From contig JABDFZ010000001.1 of NCBI GenBank assembly GCA_013286325.1, positions 1 through 64,000 on the forward strand: a stretch of DNA of 64,000 nt, written 5' to 3'. The notes under the pieces were generated by a model. It saw only the letters and a list, made by a program, of their open reading frames with translations, was not told the origin of the DNA and did no database searches. Source of the DNA: Bacteroidota bacterium (GTDB taxonomy: Bacteria > Bacteroidota > Bacteroidia > Sphingobacteriales > Sphingobacteriaceae). How positions within the stretch are numbered: the first letter of the stretch is position 1; every line of letters starts with the position of its first letter. The position numbers and the translations under genes were made by a program. Shown piece by piece: positions 18,824 to 28,980 of this stretch.

Positions 18824-20171
18824 CTTGTAAGGCTTGTTTTAATGGTTGAACCAAAGTATCTATATCACCCGCGCCCACCGTTAACAGCAGCTCGGGCTTT
18901 TCTTCTTTTATAACTTTTACAACATCCTGTTTACTGATGCGGCGTTTGTTCCATATCTTCATCCGCTCCAATATCATGTCCGATGTTACGCCCTCTATCG
19001 GCAACTCGCGCGCCGGATAGATATCCAATATGATCAGTTCATCCGAAAGGTCCAATGCTTCAGCAAAGCCATCCACAAAGTCCCGTGTACGGGTATATAA
19101 ATGCGGTTGAAAAATAGTTGTCAGCTTTTTACCCGGGTATAGTTTTTTAACCGACCTGATACAAGCTTTTAGTTCTTCAGGATGGTGCGCATAATCATCA
19201 ATATAAACCTGGTGATCGTTTTTAATGATATATTCAAATCTGCGTTTAACTCCTTTAAACGAACCCAAGGCACTTTTTATAGCGTCCGGCGAAACTTCAA
19301 GTATCAGGCTTGCTTCAATAGCTGCAACTGCATTCTCAATATTATGCATTCCAGCAATACCCATTCTTATATTAGTGATCGTGGTGTTGCTATTTTTAAA
19401 ATCGAAATAGAAATCGCCGTTTTCAATTTTGATGTTCGATGCTGTAGCATCGGCTTTATCCTCAACTGCGTAAGTAAATCCAGTATCCAAAGGCAATCCT
19501 TTTTTATGGATCAACGTCCCCCCCGGTTTTATCTGTGACGCAAACAATTTGAACGATTCCGTTAAATGTGCATGATCGCCATAAATATCCAGGTGGTCGG
19601 CATCCATTGAAGTAATGATAGCCACATCAGGGTGTAGGGTCAGGAACGAGCGGTCATACTCATCGGCTTCAACAACCACAATATTGTTTTTGCCATACAG
19701 CACATTACTATGATAATTTGTTGAAAGCCCCCCAAGGAAAGCTGAGCAATCTTTACCCGAATCTTTAAGGATATGAGCCACCATTGTTGAGGTAGTGGTT
19801 TTACCATGCGTACCTGCAATAGCTACTGTAAACATCCCTTTACTGATGATGCCTAAAACCTGCGAACGCTTAAACAATTCGAAACCATTTTCCCTGAAGA
19901 AATTAAGGATATGAGAATCTTTAGGGATTGCAGGCGTATAAATAATAAGCGTACCCTCATCAGGTGTTTGAAAGCTTAGCGGGATATATTCTGAATGATC
20001 ATCAAAAACTACCTGGATACCTTCATTGTGAAGATCGTTAGTCAGATCGGTTGAAGTTTTATCATAACCGCAAACAACACAGCCCAGGTGATGAAAATAC
20101 CGTGCCAGTCCGCTCATGCCGATACCACCGATCCCCACCAAATAAACCCGTTTTATGTTGCTTAATTTCAT
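18816..20171 (-). CDS. murC: UDP-N-acetylmuramate-L-alanine ligase MurC
   Basis: MurC adds L-alanine to UDP-N-acetylmuramic acid, the first peptide step of peptidoglycan precursors. The 451-aa protein has a Rossmann start (VYLVGIGGIGMSGLA), the ATP-binding GTHGKTT at residues 120-126, and the central DADHLDIYGDH plus DDYAHHP motifs of Mur ligases. Length and position are standard. Confidence 0.96.
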   Translation of the reverse strand: MKLSNIKRVYLVGIGGIGMSGLARYFHHLGCVVCGYDKTSTDLTNDLHNEGIQVVFDDHSEYIPLSFQTPDEGTLIIYTPAIPKDSHILNFFRENGFELFKRSQVLGIISKGMFTVAIAGTHGKTTTSTMVAHILKDSGKDCSAFLGGLSTNYHSNVLYGKNNIVVVEADEYDRSFLTLHPDVAIITSMDADHLDIYGDHAHLTESFKLFASQIKPGGTLIHKKGLPLDTGFTYAVEDKADATASNIKIENGDFYFDFKNSNTTITNIRMGIAGMHNIENAVAAIEASLILEVSPDAIKSALGSFKGVKRRFEYIIKNDHQVYIDDYAHHPEELKACIRSVKKLYPGKKLTTIFQPHLYTRTRDFVDGFAEALDLSDELIILDIYPARELPIEGVTSDMILERMKIWNKRRISKQDVVKVIKEEKPELLLTVGAGDIDTLVQPLKQALQDV

Positions 20172-20186
20172 TTTTTATTTTATTTT

Positions 20187-20275
20187 CTGTGATTCCACCG
20201 ATTGTTTGATGATTTCACTGATTTCCTTCTACTGCTAACTACCCTTCTTACTATGAACTATGAACTACTTAATCA
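20187..20275. repeat. ATTTCACYGATT and CTATGAA word repeats, murG-murC spacer
   Basis: The spacer reads as near-tandem words (GATTCCACCGATT, GATTTCACTGATTT, then ACTATGAACTATGAACTACT). Very similar ATTTCACYGATT runs fill the ftsW-murG, murD-ftsW and murE-mraY spacers, so it is one of several small repeat families that colonise this operon. Confidence 0.65.
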
Positions 20276-21365
20276 TTTTGAATACTTCTTTTGCAATAAC
20301 CTCATCGGCTTCGGGCATAGCCATTTTGCCAATATTATCGCTCAGTTTTCTTTGTAAATCTTTATCATTTAAAAGCTCCAGCGCTTTGTCTACTAACTTT
20401 GTTTCAGCGTCCCTGTCGGCAACAAAAATTGCTGCATTTTCCTGCACCAGCGCCAGGGCATTTTTAGTTTGATGATCTTCGGCCACGTTTGGCGAAGGCA
20501 CCAGGATAACCGGTTTTTTAATTACACACAACTCGGCAATAGTCCCAGCGCCAGCTCTCGAGATAATCACATCTGCCGCTGCATACGCTAAATCCATCCG
20601 GTTTAAAAACTCCACTATCTTTATATTTGGATGATACTCTTCACCCAGTTTTTCAATAATTCCTTTAAAGTAAAATTTGCCAGTTTGCCATATTACCTGA
20701 ACATCGGCAGCTATCAATTCATCAAGCCCGGCTTGTATGCTATTATTTAATGTACGGGCACCAAGGCTCCCGCCTATTACCAGTATTGTTTTTTTAAATG
20801 CAGATAGGTTATAAAGCTCCAGCGCCTGCATTTGCTTTCCGGCAACATTAACCGAATCTTTACGAATAGGATTACCTGTTTTTATAATACGCTCGAACGG
20901 AAAAAACTTCTCCATGCCATCAAATGCCACGCAGATTTTTTTAGCTTTTTTACCCAGCCATTTATTAGTGATGCCTGCATAAGAGTTTTGCTCCTGTATT
21001 AAATAAGGAACATTCTTTAACGATGCGGCATACAATAAAGGCCCCGAAGCATAACCACCAACGCCTACAGCTGCATCCGGCTTAAAATCTTTTATAATTG
21101 CAATTGCCTTTCTTACACTCAACATCAATTTTACCGGGAACATTACATTTTTCAGGATGGATTTCCGCTGGATCCCCTGTATCTCCAAACCAATTATTTT
21201 ATAACCGGCAGCCGGAACTTTTTCCATTTCCATACGGCCTGAAGCTCCCACAAATAGTATCTCAGTAGCAGGATCAAGTTTTTTCAAAGCATTGGCAATA
21301 GCAATTGCAGGGAAGATATGTCCTCCTGTACCGCCACCGCTAATTATGATTCTCTTTGATTTCAC
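20265..21365 (-). CDS. murG: Lipid II synthase glycosyltransferase MurG
   Basis: MurG transfers GlcNAc from UDP-GlcNAc to lipid I, giving lipid II at the inner face of the membrane. The 366-aa protein has the N-terminal glycine-rich ISGGGTGGHIFPAIA (residues 8-22) and the second-domain VIGGSLGARTLN motif (about 196-207), followed by RAGAGTIAELC for UDP-GlcNAc binding. It is flanked by repeat-filled spacers of 93 and 63 bp. Confidence 0.96.
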   Translation of the reverse strand: MKSKRIIISGGGTGGHIFPAIAIANALKKLDPATEILFVGASGRMEMEKVPAAGYKIIGLEIQGIQRKSILKNVMFPVKLMLSVRKAIAIIKDFKPDAAVGVGGYASGPLLYAASLKNVPYLIQEQNSYAGITNKWLGKKAKKICVAFDGMEKFFPFERIIKTGNPIRKDSVNVAGKQMQALELYNLSAFKKTILVIGGSLGARTLNNSIQAGLDELIAADVQVIWQTGKFYFKGIIEKLGEEYHPNIKIVEFLNRMDLAYAAADVIISRAGAGTIAELCVIKKPVILVPSPNVAEDHQTKNALALVQENAAIFVADRDAETKLVDKALELLNDKDLQRKLSDNIGKMAMPEADEVIAKEVFKMIK

Positions 21366-21404
21366 TGATTACTATTTTATGATTTCACCGATCGTTTCTT
21401 TTCA
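21366..21404. repeat. ATTTCACYGATT word repeat, ftsW-murG spacer
   Basis: Two words, ATTTCACTGATTACT (beginning in the first murG codons) and GATTTCACCGATCG, followed by TTTTCACTA, fill the spacer, matching the family in neighbouring dcw spacers. Confidence 0.6.
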
Positions 21405-21428
21405 CTAATATTTTCCTTGCTACAGCAC

Positions 21429-22586
21429 TTACGCCACCGCAACATCTTCCCTAATCTCTCCTACTATAACTTTTTTAGGTTCGTCAATATCCCTGCTTAC
21501 CGATAATATAATTCCAAATGCTATACTCGTAAATAATATAGATGTACCACCCATGCTTACAAATGGCAATGGGATCCCTGTTACGGGACCAAGCCCTACT
21601 GCAACAGCCATATTGGCAAAGGCCTGTATCGTCAGGCTAAAGCTAAGGCCAGCGGCAAGCAACGTTCCAAATGCTTTTGGCGCTTTGGTTGCAATTTTTA
21701 TACACCTGAAAAGCAGGAATAAGTAAATACCTATCAAAAAAATACCACCAACAAGGCCGTATTCTTCAACTATAATGGCATAAATTTCATCGGAGTATGC
21801 TTCCGGCAAGCTGTTTATCTCATCGCTGTTGCCAACGCCTTTACCAAATATGCCACCTGTTGCAATGGCTATTTTTGCGTGATTAGCCTGCTGCGCCTTA
21901 TCCGGATTTGCATTTTCCGGGTGCATAAACGTATTGATACGTGTCATGTACATATGCCGGCGTGGCCCCAAAAACAAAATACCAGATAGCACAATTGCGC
22001 CCCCCATACATACCACAGCAATTTGCTTAACACTAATACGCCCCATGATCAGCAACAAAATACTTACTCCAAAAAGCATTAATGCAGTAGAAAGGTTAGC
22101 CCATGCAATCAATGCAAACACCAGGCACACCGCCCCCATAATTGGGACGAAAGATTGTTTTACATCCTTAATATTTTCCTGCTTTATCGATAGCGTACGA
22201 GCCAGGTAGGTGATAAGTGCAAGTTTAGCCAAATCGGATGTCTGAAAGCTTAAACCAGTACCCGGAATTGCTATCCACCTGCTGGCCTCATTTACATGGT
22301 GCCCAAAAACCAGTGTATATAATAATAGCGGTATGGTTACAATCATCAACAATTTTGAGATACCACGGTAATAGCGATAATCAATTTTATGCGATAGATA
22401 CATCAGGATAATACCGCCTACTATCATGGCCAGGTGTTTTATCAATATAGATTCGGCACCTACCCCTCTTTTATAAGCAAGCGACCCAATGGCGCTGTAA
22501 ACAGCCAGTAATGAAATAACCGATAGCAATATGACAATCAGCCATATCCAACGGTCTCCTTTTGTGTTACTGAGTAGTTTATACAT
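21429..22586 (-). CDS. ftsW: Lipid II polymerase FtsW
   Basis: FtsW is the SEDS-family peptidoglycan polymerase of the septum, working with the PBP at 26863-28980. The product is a polytopic membrane protein with about ten hydrophobic segments and the conserved end region GLGPVTGIPLPFVSMGGTS. The start is set at the ATG at 22586 (MYKLLSNTKGDRWIW, 385 aa). An in-frame upstream start would add 18 residues translated from the CCATGG spacer repeat and is unlikely to be real. Confidence 0.93.
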   Translation of the reverse strand: MYKLLSNTKGDRWIWLIVILLSVISLLAVYSAIGSLAYKRGVGAESILIKHLAMIVGGIILMYLSHKIDYRYYRGISKLLMIVTIPLLLYTLVFGHHVNEASRWIAIPGTGLSFQTSDLAKLALITYLARTLSIKQENIKDVKQSFVPIMGAVCLVFALIAWANLSTALMLFGVSILLLIMGRISVKQIAVVCMGGAIVLSGILFLGPRRHMYMTRINTFMHPENANPDKAQQANHAKIAIATGGIFGKGVGNSDEINSLPEAYSDEIYAIIVEEYGLVGGIFLIGIYLFLLFRCIKIATKAPKAFGTLLAAGLSFSLTIQAFANMAVAVGLGPVTGIPLPFVSMGGTSILFTSIAFGIILSVSRDIDEPKKVIVGEIREDVAVA

Positions 22587-22591
22587 ATTAT

Positions 22592-22645
22592 TTTTTGATT
22601 TCACTGATTTTTCGACCATGGTCCATGGACTATAGACCATGGACT
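22592..22645. repeat. CCATGG and ATTTCACTGATT words, murD-ftsW spacer
   Basis: TGATTTCACTGATTTTT is followed by CGACCATGGTCCATGGACT and AGACCATGGACTTTT. The palindromic CCATGGTCCATGG core matches those at 24000 and 25375. The repeat overlaps a false N-terminal extension of ftsW. Confidence 0.7.
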
Positions 22646-22648
22646 TTT

Positions 22649-23992
22649 TTATAACTCCCTAACCGCCTGTTTAAATTGCCTGCCCCTGTCTTCATAATTT
22701 TTAAACAGATCAAAGCTTGCACATGCCGGTGATAATAATACTGTATCGCCTTTTGATGCCAGATGATAGGATACCTGTGCGGCTTCCTGTGCCGAATAAG
22801 TATTCACTATCAGCTCCACCACATCTTCAAAAGCATCGTGTATGCGTTTATTATCCTTGCCCAAACAAACTATTGCTTTTACTTTTTGTCGCACCAGCTC
22901 CTTTAGCATGCTGTAGTCGTTCCCTTTATCAACCCCGCCCAATATTAATATTACATCGCTGGTCATGCTTTCAAGGGCATACCATGTAGAGTTAACATTA
23001 GTAGCTTTTGAGTCGTTGACGAAGCTGATACCGGATATTACGGCAACCGACTCCAGCCTGTGCTCAATGCTTTTAAAACTCCCCATGCTCTCCCTTATTA
23101 AAGGGTTCCGTAATTCAAGCACCTTAGCCACAATGCCCGAAGCCATTGAGTTATAAATGTTGTGCTTACCCTGAAGGGCCAATTCTGTTATCGACATTTG
23201 AAAATGTTGTTGATGGGTGTTAATGACAATATTGTCTTTTTCGAGATATGCTCCCGGTTCAATCTTTTTTTCTATTGAGAAGGGTAATTGCTGTGCAGCA
23301 AAGCTCCGCCCCTCCATTCCTTTTACTGTTTCAGGATCATCGGCACAGTAAATGAAATAATCATTTTCCGTTTGATTTTGGGTGATGCGAAATTTTGATG
23401 CTACATAATTTTCAAACTTATAATCATACCGGTCTAAATGATCGGGGGTTATATTTAATAGCACTGCTATGTCAGTTTTAAAGCTGAACATATCATCCAG
23501 CATAAAGCTGCTCAGCTCAAGCACATATATGTCAAACTTTTCAGTCGCTACCTGGTAAGCAAAGCTTTTGCCTATATTTCCTGCCAGGCCAACATTTAAG
23601 CCTGCGTTTTTCAGGATATGATAGGTTAAACTGGTTGTAGTAGTTTTACCATTCGACCCGGTGATGCCCACTATTTTAGCATCAGTATACCTGCCTGCAA
23701 ATTCTATCTCCGATATAACAGGGATATTCTTTTCCTTTATTTTTTTGATGATCGGCGCCTTATCCGGAATACCCGGGCTTTTGATCACCTCAACTGCCTT
23801 TAATATATCTTCTTCGCTATGCTGATTTTCTTCAAATCTGATATTCCAATCCTGCAGCTCTTGTTTATAGTTGTCAGCAATTGCCCCAAAATCCGAAACA
23901 AAAACATCATAACCCTGCTGCTGCGCAAGGTATGCCGCTCCCACCCCGCTTTCGCCGGCGCCAAGAATTGCTATGAGTTTTTTTGATTCCAT
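22649..23992 (-). CDS. murD: UDP-N-acetylmuramoylalanine-D-glutamate ligase MurD
   Basis: MurD adds D-glutamate to UDP-MurNAc-L-Ala. The 447-aa protein has an N-terminal nucleotide fold (LIAILGAGESGVGAA), the ATP loop GSNGKTTTT at 112-120, and NITPDHLDRYD and HRLE motifs of the family, ending with the third-domain LLSPACASFDLFKNYEDRG signature. Normal length. Confidence 0.96.
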   Translation of the reverse strand: MESKKLIAILGAGESGVGAAYLAQQQGYDVFVSDFGAIADNYKQELQDWNIRFEENQHSEEDILKAVEVIKSPGIPDKAPIIKKIKEKNIPVISEIEFAGRYTDAKIVGITGSNGKTTTTSLTYHILKNAGLNVGLAGNIGKSFAYQVATEKFDIYVLELSSFMLDDMFSFKTDIAVLLNITPDHLDRYDYKFENYVASKFRITQNQTENDYFIYCADDPETVKGMEGRSFAAQQLPFSIEKKIEPGAYLEKDNIVINTHQQHFQMSITELALQGKHNIYNSMASGIVAKVLELRNPLIRESMGSFKSIEHRLESVAVISGISFVNDSKATNVNSTWYALESMTSDVILILGGVDKGNDYSMLKELVRQKVKAIVCLGKDNKRIHDAFEDVVELIVNTYSAQEAAQVSYHLASKGDTVLLSPACASFDLFKNYEDRGRQFKQAVREL

Positions 23993-23999
23993 TAATCTT

Positions 24000-24079
24000 T
24001 TTGTCCATGGACCATGGTCAATAGTCCATGGTTTTTTTACTTTCTTATTAGTTTATCTCTGATCTCCAACCTCTAATCA
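24000..24079. repeat. CCATGG and ATCTCTGATCTCC words, mraY-murD spacer
   Basis: TGTCCATGGACCATGGTC and AGTCCATGG are followed by TTATCTCTGATCTCCAACCTC, so two distinct spacer repeat families are stacked in about 80 bp. No coding content. Confidence 0.65.
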
Positions 24080-25321
24080 TTATCGGAGCTTCAGTGTTAT
24101 TATCGTCACAATTGCCAGCAGGATACCTATGATCCAAAACCGGGTTACGATCTTAGCTTCATGAAATCCCTTTTTTTGATAGTGGTGATGCAATGGCGAC
24201 ATTAAAAACACTCTTCGCCCTTCACCAAATTTTATCCGTGTATATTTAAACCAGGACACCTGGATAATCACCGACAGGTTCTCTATCACAAATACACCAC
24301 ACAGTAATGGCACCAATAGTTCCTTACGGATCATGATAGCAAAAACCGCTATGATACCGCCAATTGCCAAACTGCCCGTATCGCCCATAAACACCTGTGC
24401 CGGATATGAATTATACCATAGGAAACCCACGCAAGCCCCAACAAAAGCACCAGCAAAAATTACCAGCTCGCCCGAATTTGGGATATACATTATATTAAGA
24501 TAGTCGGCAATAACCGTGTTACCTGATACATAAGCCAGAATAGCCAGTGTAATGCCAATAATTGCTGAAGTTCCCGTCGCCAGCCCATCTATGCCGTCTG
24601 TAATATTAGCTCCGTTTGATATGAACGTAATAATTATGATGACAGAGAACATGAATACCAGCAAAGAGTAATGATCAGAATCTGCCCCGATAAACTTTAA
24701 TACCTTTCCATAATCAAACTCATTGTTCTTATAAAATGGCATTGTTGTTTTTGTCGACCTAATATCCTGCGTATAAACCGGGGTATTGCCACGCATATGG
24801 AAATCAACTGGTGCATCGTATTTTACAGGCAATTTTACTTCCTGACGAATAACAATATCAGGATTCGAATACATGGTAAAACCTATGAATAGCGCCAAAC
24901 CTACCTGGCCTATTATCTTAAATTTTCCGGCTAATCCTTCCTTGTTCTTTTTAAATACTTTAATATAATCATCAAGGAAACCTATTGCACCCAGCCAAAT
25001 GGTGGTTACCAGCATCATGATAATATAGATATTACCAAGTTTGGCAAATAACAGAGTCGGGATCAGGATACCTAAAATGATTATGATACCACCCATTGTA
25101 GGCGTTCCTGCTTTTTGCATCTGGCCTTCCAAACCTAAATTCCTAACTGTTTCTCCTACCTGTTTAAATCTCAAATAGTCAATTAACCTGCGCCCAAATA
25201 CTGTGGTTACTATCAATGAAGTAATTACAGCCATTGCCATGCGGAACGTGATGTATTGAAACACCCCCGAACCGGGAATTGCGTAATTTTTACTGAGCCA
25301 GGTAAATAAGTAGTAAAGCAT
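24080..25321 (-). CDS. mraY: Phospho-MurNAc-pentapeptide transferase MraY
   Basis: MraY joins UDP-MurNAc-pentapeptide to undecaprenyl phosphate, making lipid I. The 413-aa polytopic protein contains the substrate-binding aspartates in [16 protein letters not shown], the later [13 protein letters not shown] and FMGDTGSLA motifs, and the [14 protein letters not shown] loop. An extra hydrophilic loop (about residues 180-212) makes it longer than the 360-aa E. coli protein, as in other Bacteroidota. Confidence 0.96.
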   Translation of the reverse strand: MLYYLFTWLSKNYAIPGSGVFQYITFRMAMAVITSLIVTTVFGRRLIDYLRFKQVGETVRNLGLEGQMQKAGTPTMGGIIIILGILIPTLLFAKLGNIYIIMMLVTTIWLGAIGFLDDYIKVFKKNKEGLAGKFKIIGQVGLALFIGFTMYSNPDIVIRQEVKLPVKYDAPVDFHMRGNTPVYTQDIRSTKTTMPFYKNNEFDYGKVLKFIGADSDHYSLLVFMFSVIIIITFISNGANITDGIDGLATGTSAIIGITLAILAYVSGNTVIADYLNIMYIPNSGELVIFAGAFVGACVGFLWYNSYPAQVFMGDTGSLAIGGIIAVFAIMIRKELLVPLLCGVFVIENLSVIIQVSWFKYTRIKFGEGRRVFLMSPLHHHYQKKGFHEAKIVTRFWIIGILLAIVTIITLKLR

Positions 25322-25324
25322 TAT

Positions 25325-25401
25325 TTTATTTGGATTTCACTGATTTTATAATTGATTTCACCGATTTATTTTTGTCCATGGACCATGGTCCATGGACTTT
25401 A
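25325..25401. repeat. ATTTCACYGATT and CCATGG words, murE-mraY spacer
   Basis: GGATTTCACTGATTTT, GATTTCACCGATTTATT and then TGTCCATGGACCATGG with TCCATGGACT fill the whole spacer. This is the clearest tandem arrangement of the two families. Confidence 0.7.
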
Positions 25402-25405
25402 TCTT

Positions 25406-26866
25406 TTAATTTAAGTCTTTAAAAATTGTACTAAGCTCTTCCATATCGTCAAAGTGATTCTTCACTCCGTGTATCTCCTGGTACTTCTCATGACCCTTGC
25501 CGGCCACAACAACTATATCACCTGGTTTTGCCAGCATGCAGGCAGTTTTTATAGCTTCCCTCCTGTCTACAATACTTAGCGTATATCTTTTAAAGGCCGG
25601 ATCTACGCCCTCCTCCATATCTTTAATGATCTGAGCAGGATCTTCCGAGCGGGGATTATCTGATGTTAATATTACCCTGTCGCTCCATTCGCATGCGGCT
25701 TTAGCCATAATTGGGCGCTTGGTTTTATCTCTATCACCACCGCAGCCAATGACCGTAATAACCTTTTCATTATTCTTACGGATATCATGAACGGTACTTA
25801 ATATATTCTGAATAGCATCCGGCGAATGGGCATAATCGACAATCCCAATAACCTTATTTGGCGCTACTATATAATCAAAGCGACCACGGGCTCCCGTTAG
25901 TTTACTTAAGCTGGTTAATATTTTAGTTTTATCCTGCTCCAGCAACATAGCAGCAGCATACACCGCCAATAAATTGTAAGCGTTAAACGTGCCCACCATT
26001 TTAAACCAAACCTCTTCGCTGTCAATCTGCAAAAGCAAGCCTTCAAATTGGTTTTCCAATATGCGGGCTTTATAATCGGCCATACTCTTTAGACCATAAG
26101 TTTTTTTATGGGCTTTTGTATTTTGCAGCATTACATTGCCATTCTTATCATCAAGATTGGTCAATGCAAAAGCGTTAGCTGGTAAGCCATCAAAAAATGC
26201 TTTTTTAGCTTTAAGGTATTTCTCAAATGTTTTATGATAATCTAAATGATCATGCGTCAGGTTTGAGAATATTGCCCCTGTAAATTTTAACGCCCCGATA
26301 CGATGCTGTGCAATGGCATGCGAGCTCACCTCCATAAAACAGTAATCACAGCCTTGCTCAACCATTTCGTTCAGCAGTTTGTTTAGCTCGACAGGATCGG
26401 GGGTAGTATGCGTAGCCTGAATAACCTCGCCATTTACCTGGTTCTCAACGGTTGAGAGCAAACCACATTTATAACCCAGATCGCGAAATAATTTATAAAG
26501 CAATGTGGCTATGGTAGTTTTACCGTTGGTGCCGGTTACCCCAACCAGTTTTAATTTGGATGACGGATTGCCATAAAAATTAGCCGCTACTATACCTAAT
26601 GCAATTGCCGAATCTGCCACCATTAAAAAGTCGACCTCCCCGGTTACGCGTGAAGGCAACTCCTCGCAAATAACAGCAACAGCGCCGTCGGCAATAGCCT
26701 GCAAAATGTAATCGTGCCCGTCAACCAGCGTACCCTTAACAGCCACAAACATGCAGCCTGGCACAACCTTTCTCGAATCAAAAACTACAGCGGTAATTTC
26801 TATATCAGCACTGCCCTGTAGTTCAGTGAATGCAAGCCCTTCTATTATGTCGCTCAAATACATCAT
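25406..26866 (-). CDS. murE: UDP-MurNAc-tripeptide synthetase MurE (meso-DAP type)
   Basis: MurE adds the third residue of the stem peptide. The 486-aa protein has the N-terminal MurE domain, the ATP loop GTNGKTT (112-118), the NLTHDHLDYH metal region and the specificity motif DNPRSEDP. DNPR marks enzymes that add meso-diaminopimelate rather than lysine, agreeing with dapA in the window. Its ATG overlaps the TGA of the PBP gene (ATGA), showing tight coupling; a second ATG follows directly and either may be used. Confidence 0.96.
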   Translation of the reverse strand: MMYLSDIIEGLAFTELQGSADIEITAVVFDSRKVVPGCMFVAVKGTLVDGHDYILQAIADGAVAVICEELPSRVTGEVDFLMVADSAIALGIVAANFYGNPSSKLKLVGVTGTNGKTTIATLLYKLFRDLGYKCGLLSTVENQVNGEVIQATHTTPDPVELNKLLNEMVEQGCDYCFMEVSSHAIAQHRIGALKFTGAIFSNLTHDHLDYHKTFEKYLKAKKAFFDGLPANAFALTNLDDKNGNVMLQNTKAHKKTYGLKSMADYKARILENQFEGLLLQIDSEEVWFKMVGTFNAYNLLAVYAAAMLLEQDKTKILTSLSKLTGARGRFDYIVAPNKVIGIVDYAHSPDAIQNILSTVHDIRKNNEKVITVIGCGGDRDKTKRPIMAKAACEWSDRVILTSDNPRSEDPAQIIKDMEEGVDPAFKRYTLSIVDRREAIKTACMLAKPGDIVVVAGKGHEKYQEIHGVKNHFDDMEELSTIFKDLN

Positions 26867-28980
26867 TGCAATTCAATTATAATTTTTGATCCTTTTGGAA
26901 TTATGCTTCCTGCAGTTACCGATTGATTAGCTACCATCCCGCTTCCGCGTGCTACAACTTTATACCCGGCATTCCCTAATACATATAAAGCATCGCTTAA
27001 ACCCATTCCTTTTACCTGTGGCACTACACCACTTTTGTAACTAACGTCCTCAAAAGCGATACCGTTGCTGGTGTCAACTCCGTTACTGGCAGCGTTATTA
27101 GCTGCATACAGCGGCTTAACTCCCAGTTTGGTATACACTTGTTTTAATGCCTTTACATTTCCCCTTTTTATCTGCGGCAAATTTGTGTTGCCTACATAGT
27201 GCATAGGTGTAGCCTGGTTCATACCCATATCGCTCGCATAAACCCGGTCGGCAATTTTTTTAAACACAGGCCCTGCAACTTTCGCAGCCAGGTACGATCC
27301 TTTTGTGGGATGATTAATAACCACAATCATGGAATATTTTGGGTTTTTAGCCGGAAAATACCCGGCGAACGATGTTTGATAAGTTTTTTTATCGCCACCA
27401 TACCCTTTTGAGCCATTTGCAATTTGTGCTGTACCTGTTTTGCCTGCTGCAGTATACAAGGCATTTTTGAAAAGGCTTTTAGCATTTCCTTCTTTAATCA
27501 CACCTTCAAGCAGGCTTCTCATTTTTCCAAGTGTAGCATCCGAGCATACCTTTTCGTTTATCACCCTTGCCTGGAACTGCTCAACAGTATTACCAAGCCT
27601 GCGGATCTCCTTTACAAATATTGGGGCTATCATTTTTCCATTATTTGCAACCGCATTATAAAGCGTGAGCATCTGTAAAGGGGTTATCTTCATTTCATAA
27701 CCATACGCCATTTCTGGCAGTGTATAGTTTATATTCCAGGTGCGGCTTTTCGGATTTTTAACCACAGGGGTTCCTTCTCCGGATATCTGCAAGCCAAGTC
27801 TTTCGTTTAAATGATAGCTGTATAATTTATCAGTAAACTCCTGAGGGTTATTGTAATAGTTATTATAAACAAACTTGGCTGCTGCCACATTCGACGATTC
27901 TTCAAACGCCTTTTTTGCAGTCATTAAAAAATTATAATCCTCCACGTCGCTGATCATAGGCCCTTTGGGGATCTTGTATTTACCACCATCGCCATTTATC
28001 ATTGTATTGGTATCAATTTTATGCTGATCGAACAACGTCATATAAGTAGCCAGCTTAAATGTAGAGCCCGGATCTGCCGCATCGCTTATGGCATAGTTCA
28101 GCTTTTCTTCGTATTGGCCTTGTTTATTCTTTGTAAAGTTTGCAATAGCTCTTATTTCACCTGTGGCAACTTCCATCAATACCACGCAACCATGATCGGC
28201 GCCTGTACTATCCAGTTGCGCTTTTAGTACGTCCTCGGCAACATCCTGGAAATTAACATCAATAGTCGAAATAATATCCGCCCCATCTTTAGGTTCTATC
28301 TCATCATCGCCATTATTAACCGGCATCCACGTTCCGCCTGCCATTCGCTGCATTAGTCGTTTTCCACTTTCACCATTAATATAGCTTGCATAAGCGCCTT
28401 CAAGCCCCACCGCATTTTTTACGTTATCGTTTTTATAACCAATAGTACGGGAAGCCAGTGTGCGGAACGGCAGAACGCGGCGATTCTGCTCCACAACTAT
28501 CAACCCGCCTTTATATTTACCCATGCTGAAGATGGGGAACTTGCGGATCTGCAATAGTTCCTTGTGGGTTACTTTGCGTCTTATCAATTCGTAACGCTCG
28601 CCATCCTTACGGGCATCGCGCAGCATTCTTGAATATTCCCTTTCCGATTTATCGCCATACAATTGCGCGAGTTTCATGGCCAATGAATCAACCTTTTCAT
28701 TAAAAACATCGTCGTCAGAGATACCAGGTGCAAGCATATCCATATGCAACTCATACTCGGGTACTGATGTTGCCAGTAGACTCATATCAACCGCAAAAAT
28801 ATTACCACGGGCGGCTTCAACAGTTTGGTAACGCGTTGAAAGCGTGGTAGCCATAGCTTTCCATTTTTTGCCTTGCACAAATTGCACACGGCACAATTGA
28901 ATAACTACTGCTGCAGCAAAAAGAAGGATCAACCCGAATGCCAGGTAAACCCTCATGAGTATATTGGTTCTAATGCTCAT
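26863..28980 (-). CDS. ftsI: Septal penicillin-binding protein FtsI with PASTA domain
   Basis: This is the class B transpeptidase that cross-links septal peptidoglycan. The 705-aa protein has one N-terminal membrane helix (about 10-30), a dimerisation/pedestal domain, and the transpeptidase domain with SxxK (Ser306-Thr-Phe-Lys309), SSN (362-364) and KTG (514-516), all intact. A single PASTA domain (VPQVKGMGLSDALYVLGNAGY to the end) follows, a feature of PBPs of Bacteroidota and Gram-positives rather than E. coli FtsI. It overlaps both neighbours in the operon. Confidence 0.95.
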   Translation of the reverse strand: MSIRTNILMRVYLAFGLILLFAAAVVIQLCRVQFVQGKKWKAMATTLSTRYQTVEAARGNIFAVDMSLLATSVPEYELHMDMLAPGISDDDVFNEKVDSLAMKLAQLYGDKSEREYSRMLRDARKDGERYELIRRKVTHKELLQIRKFPIFSMGKYKGGLIVVEQNRRVLPFRTLASRTIGYKNDNVKNAVGLEGAYASYINGESGKRLMQRMAGGTWMPVNNGDDEIEPKDGADIISTIDVNFQDVAEDVLKAQLDSTGADHGCVVLMEVATGEIRAIANFTKNKQGQYEEKLNYAISDAADPGSTFKLATYMTLFDQHKIDTNTMINGDGGKYKIPKGPMISDVEDYNFLMTAKKAFEESSNVAAAKFVYNNYYNNPQEFTDKLYSYHLNERLGLQISGEGTPVVKNPKSRTWNINYTLPEMAYGYEMKITPLQMLTLYNAVANNGKMIAPIFVKEIRRLGNTVEQFQARVINEKVCSDATLGKMRSLLEGVIKEGNAKSLFKNALYTAAGKTGTAQIANGSKGYGGDKKTYQTSFAGYFPAKNPKYSMIVVINHPTKGSYLAAKVAGPVFKKIADRVYASDMGMNQATPMHYVGNTNLPQIKRGNVKALKQVYTKLGVKPLYAANNAASNGVDTSNGIAFEDVSYKSGVVPQVKGMGLSDALYVLGNAGYKVVARGSGMVANQSVTAGSIIPKGSKIIIELQ

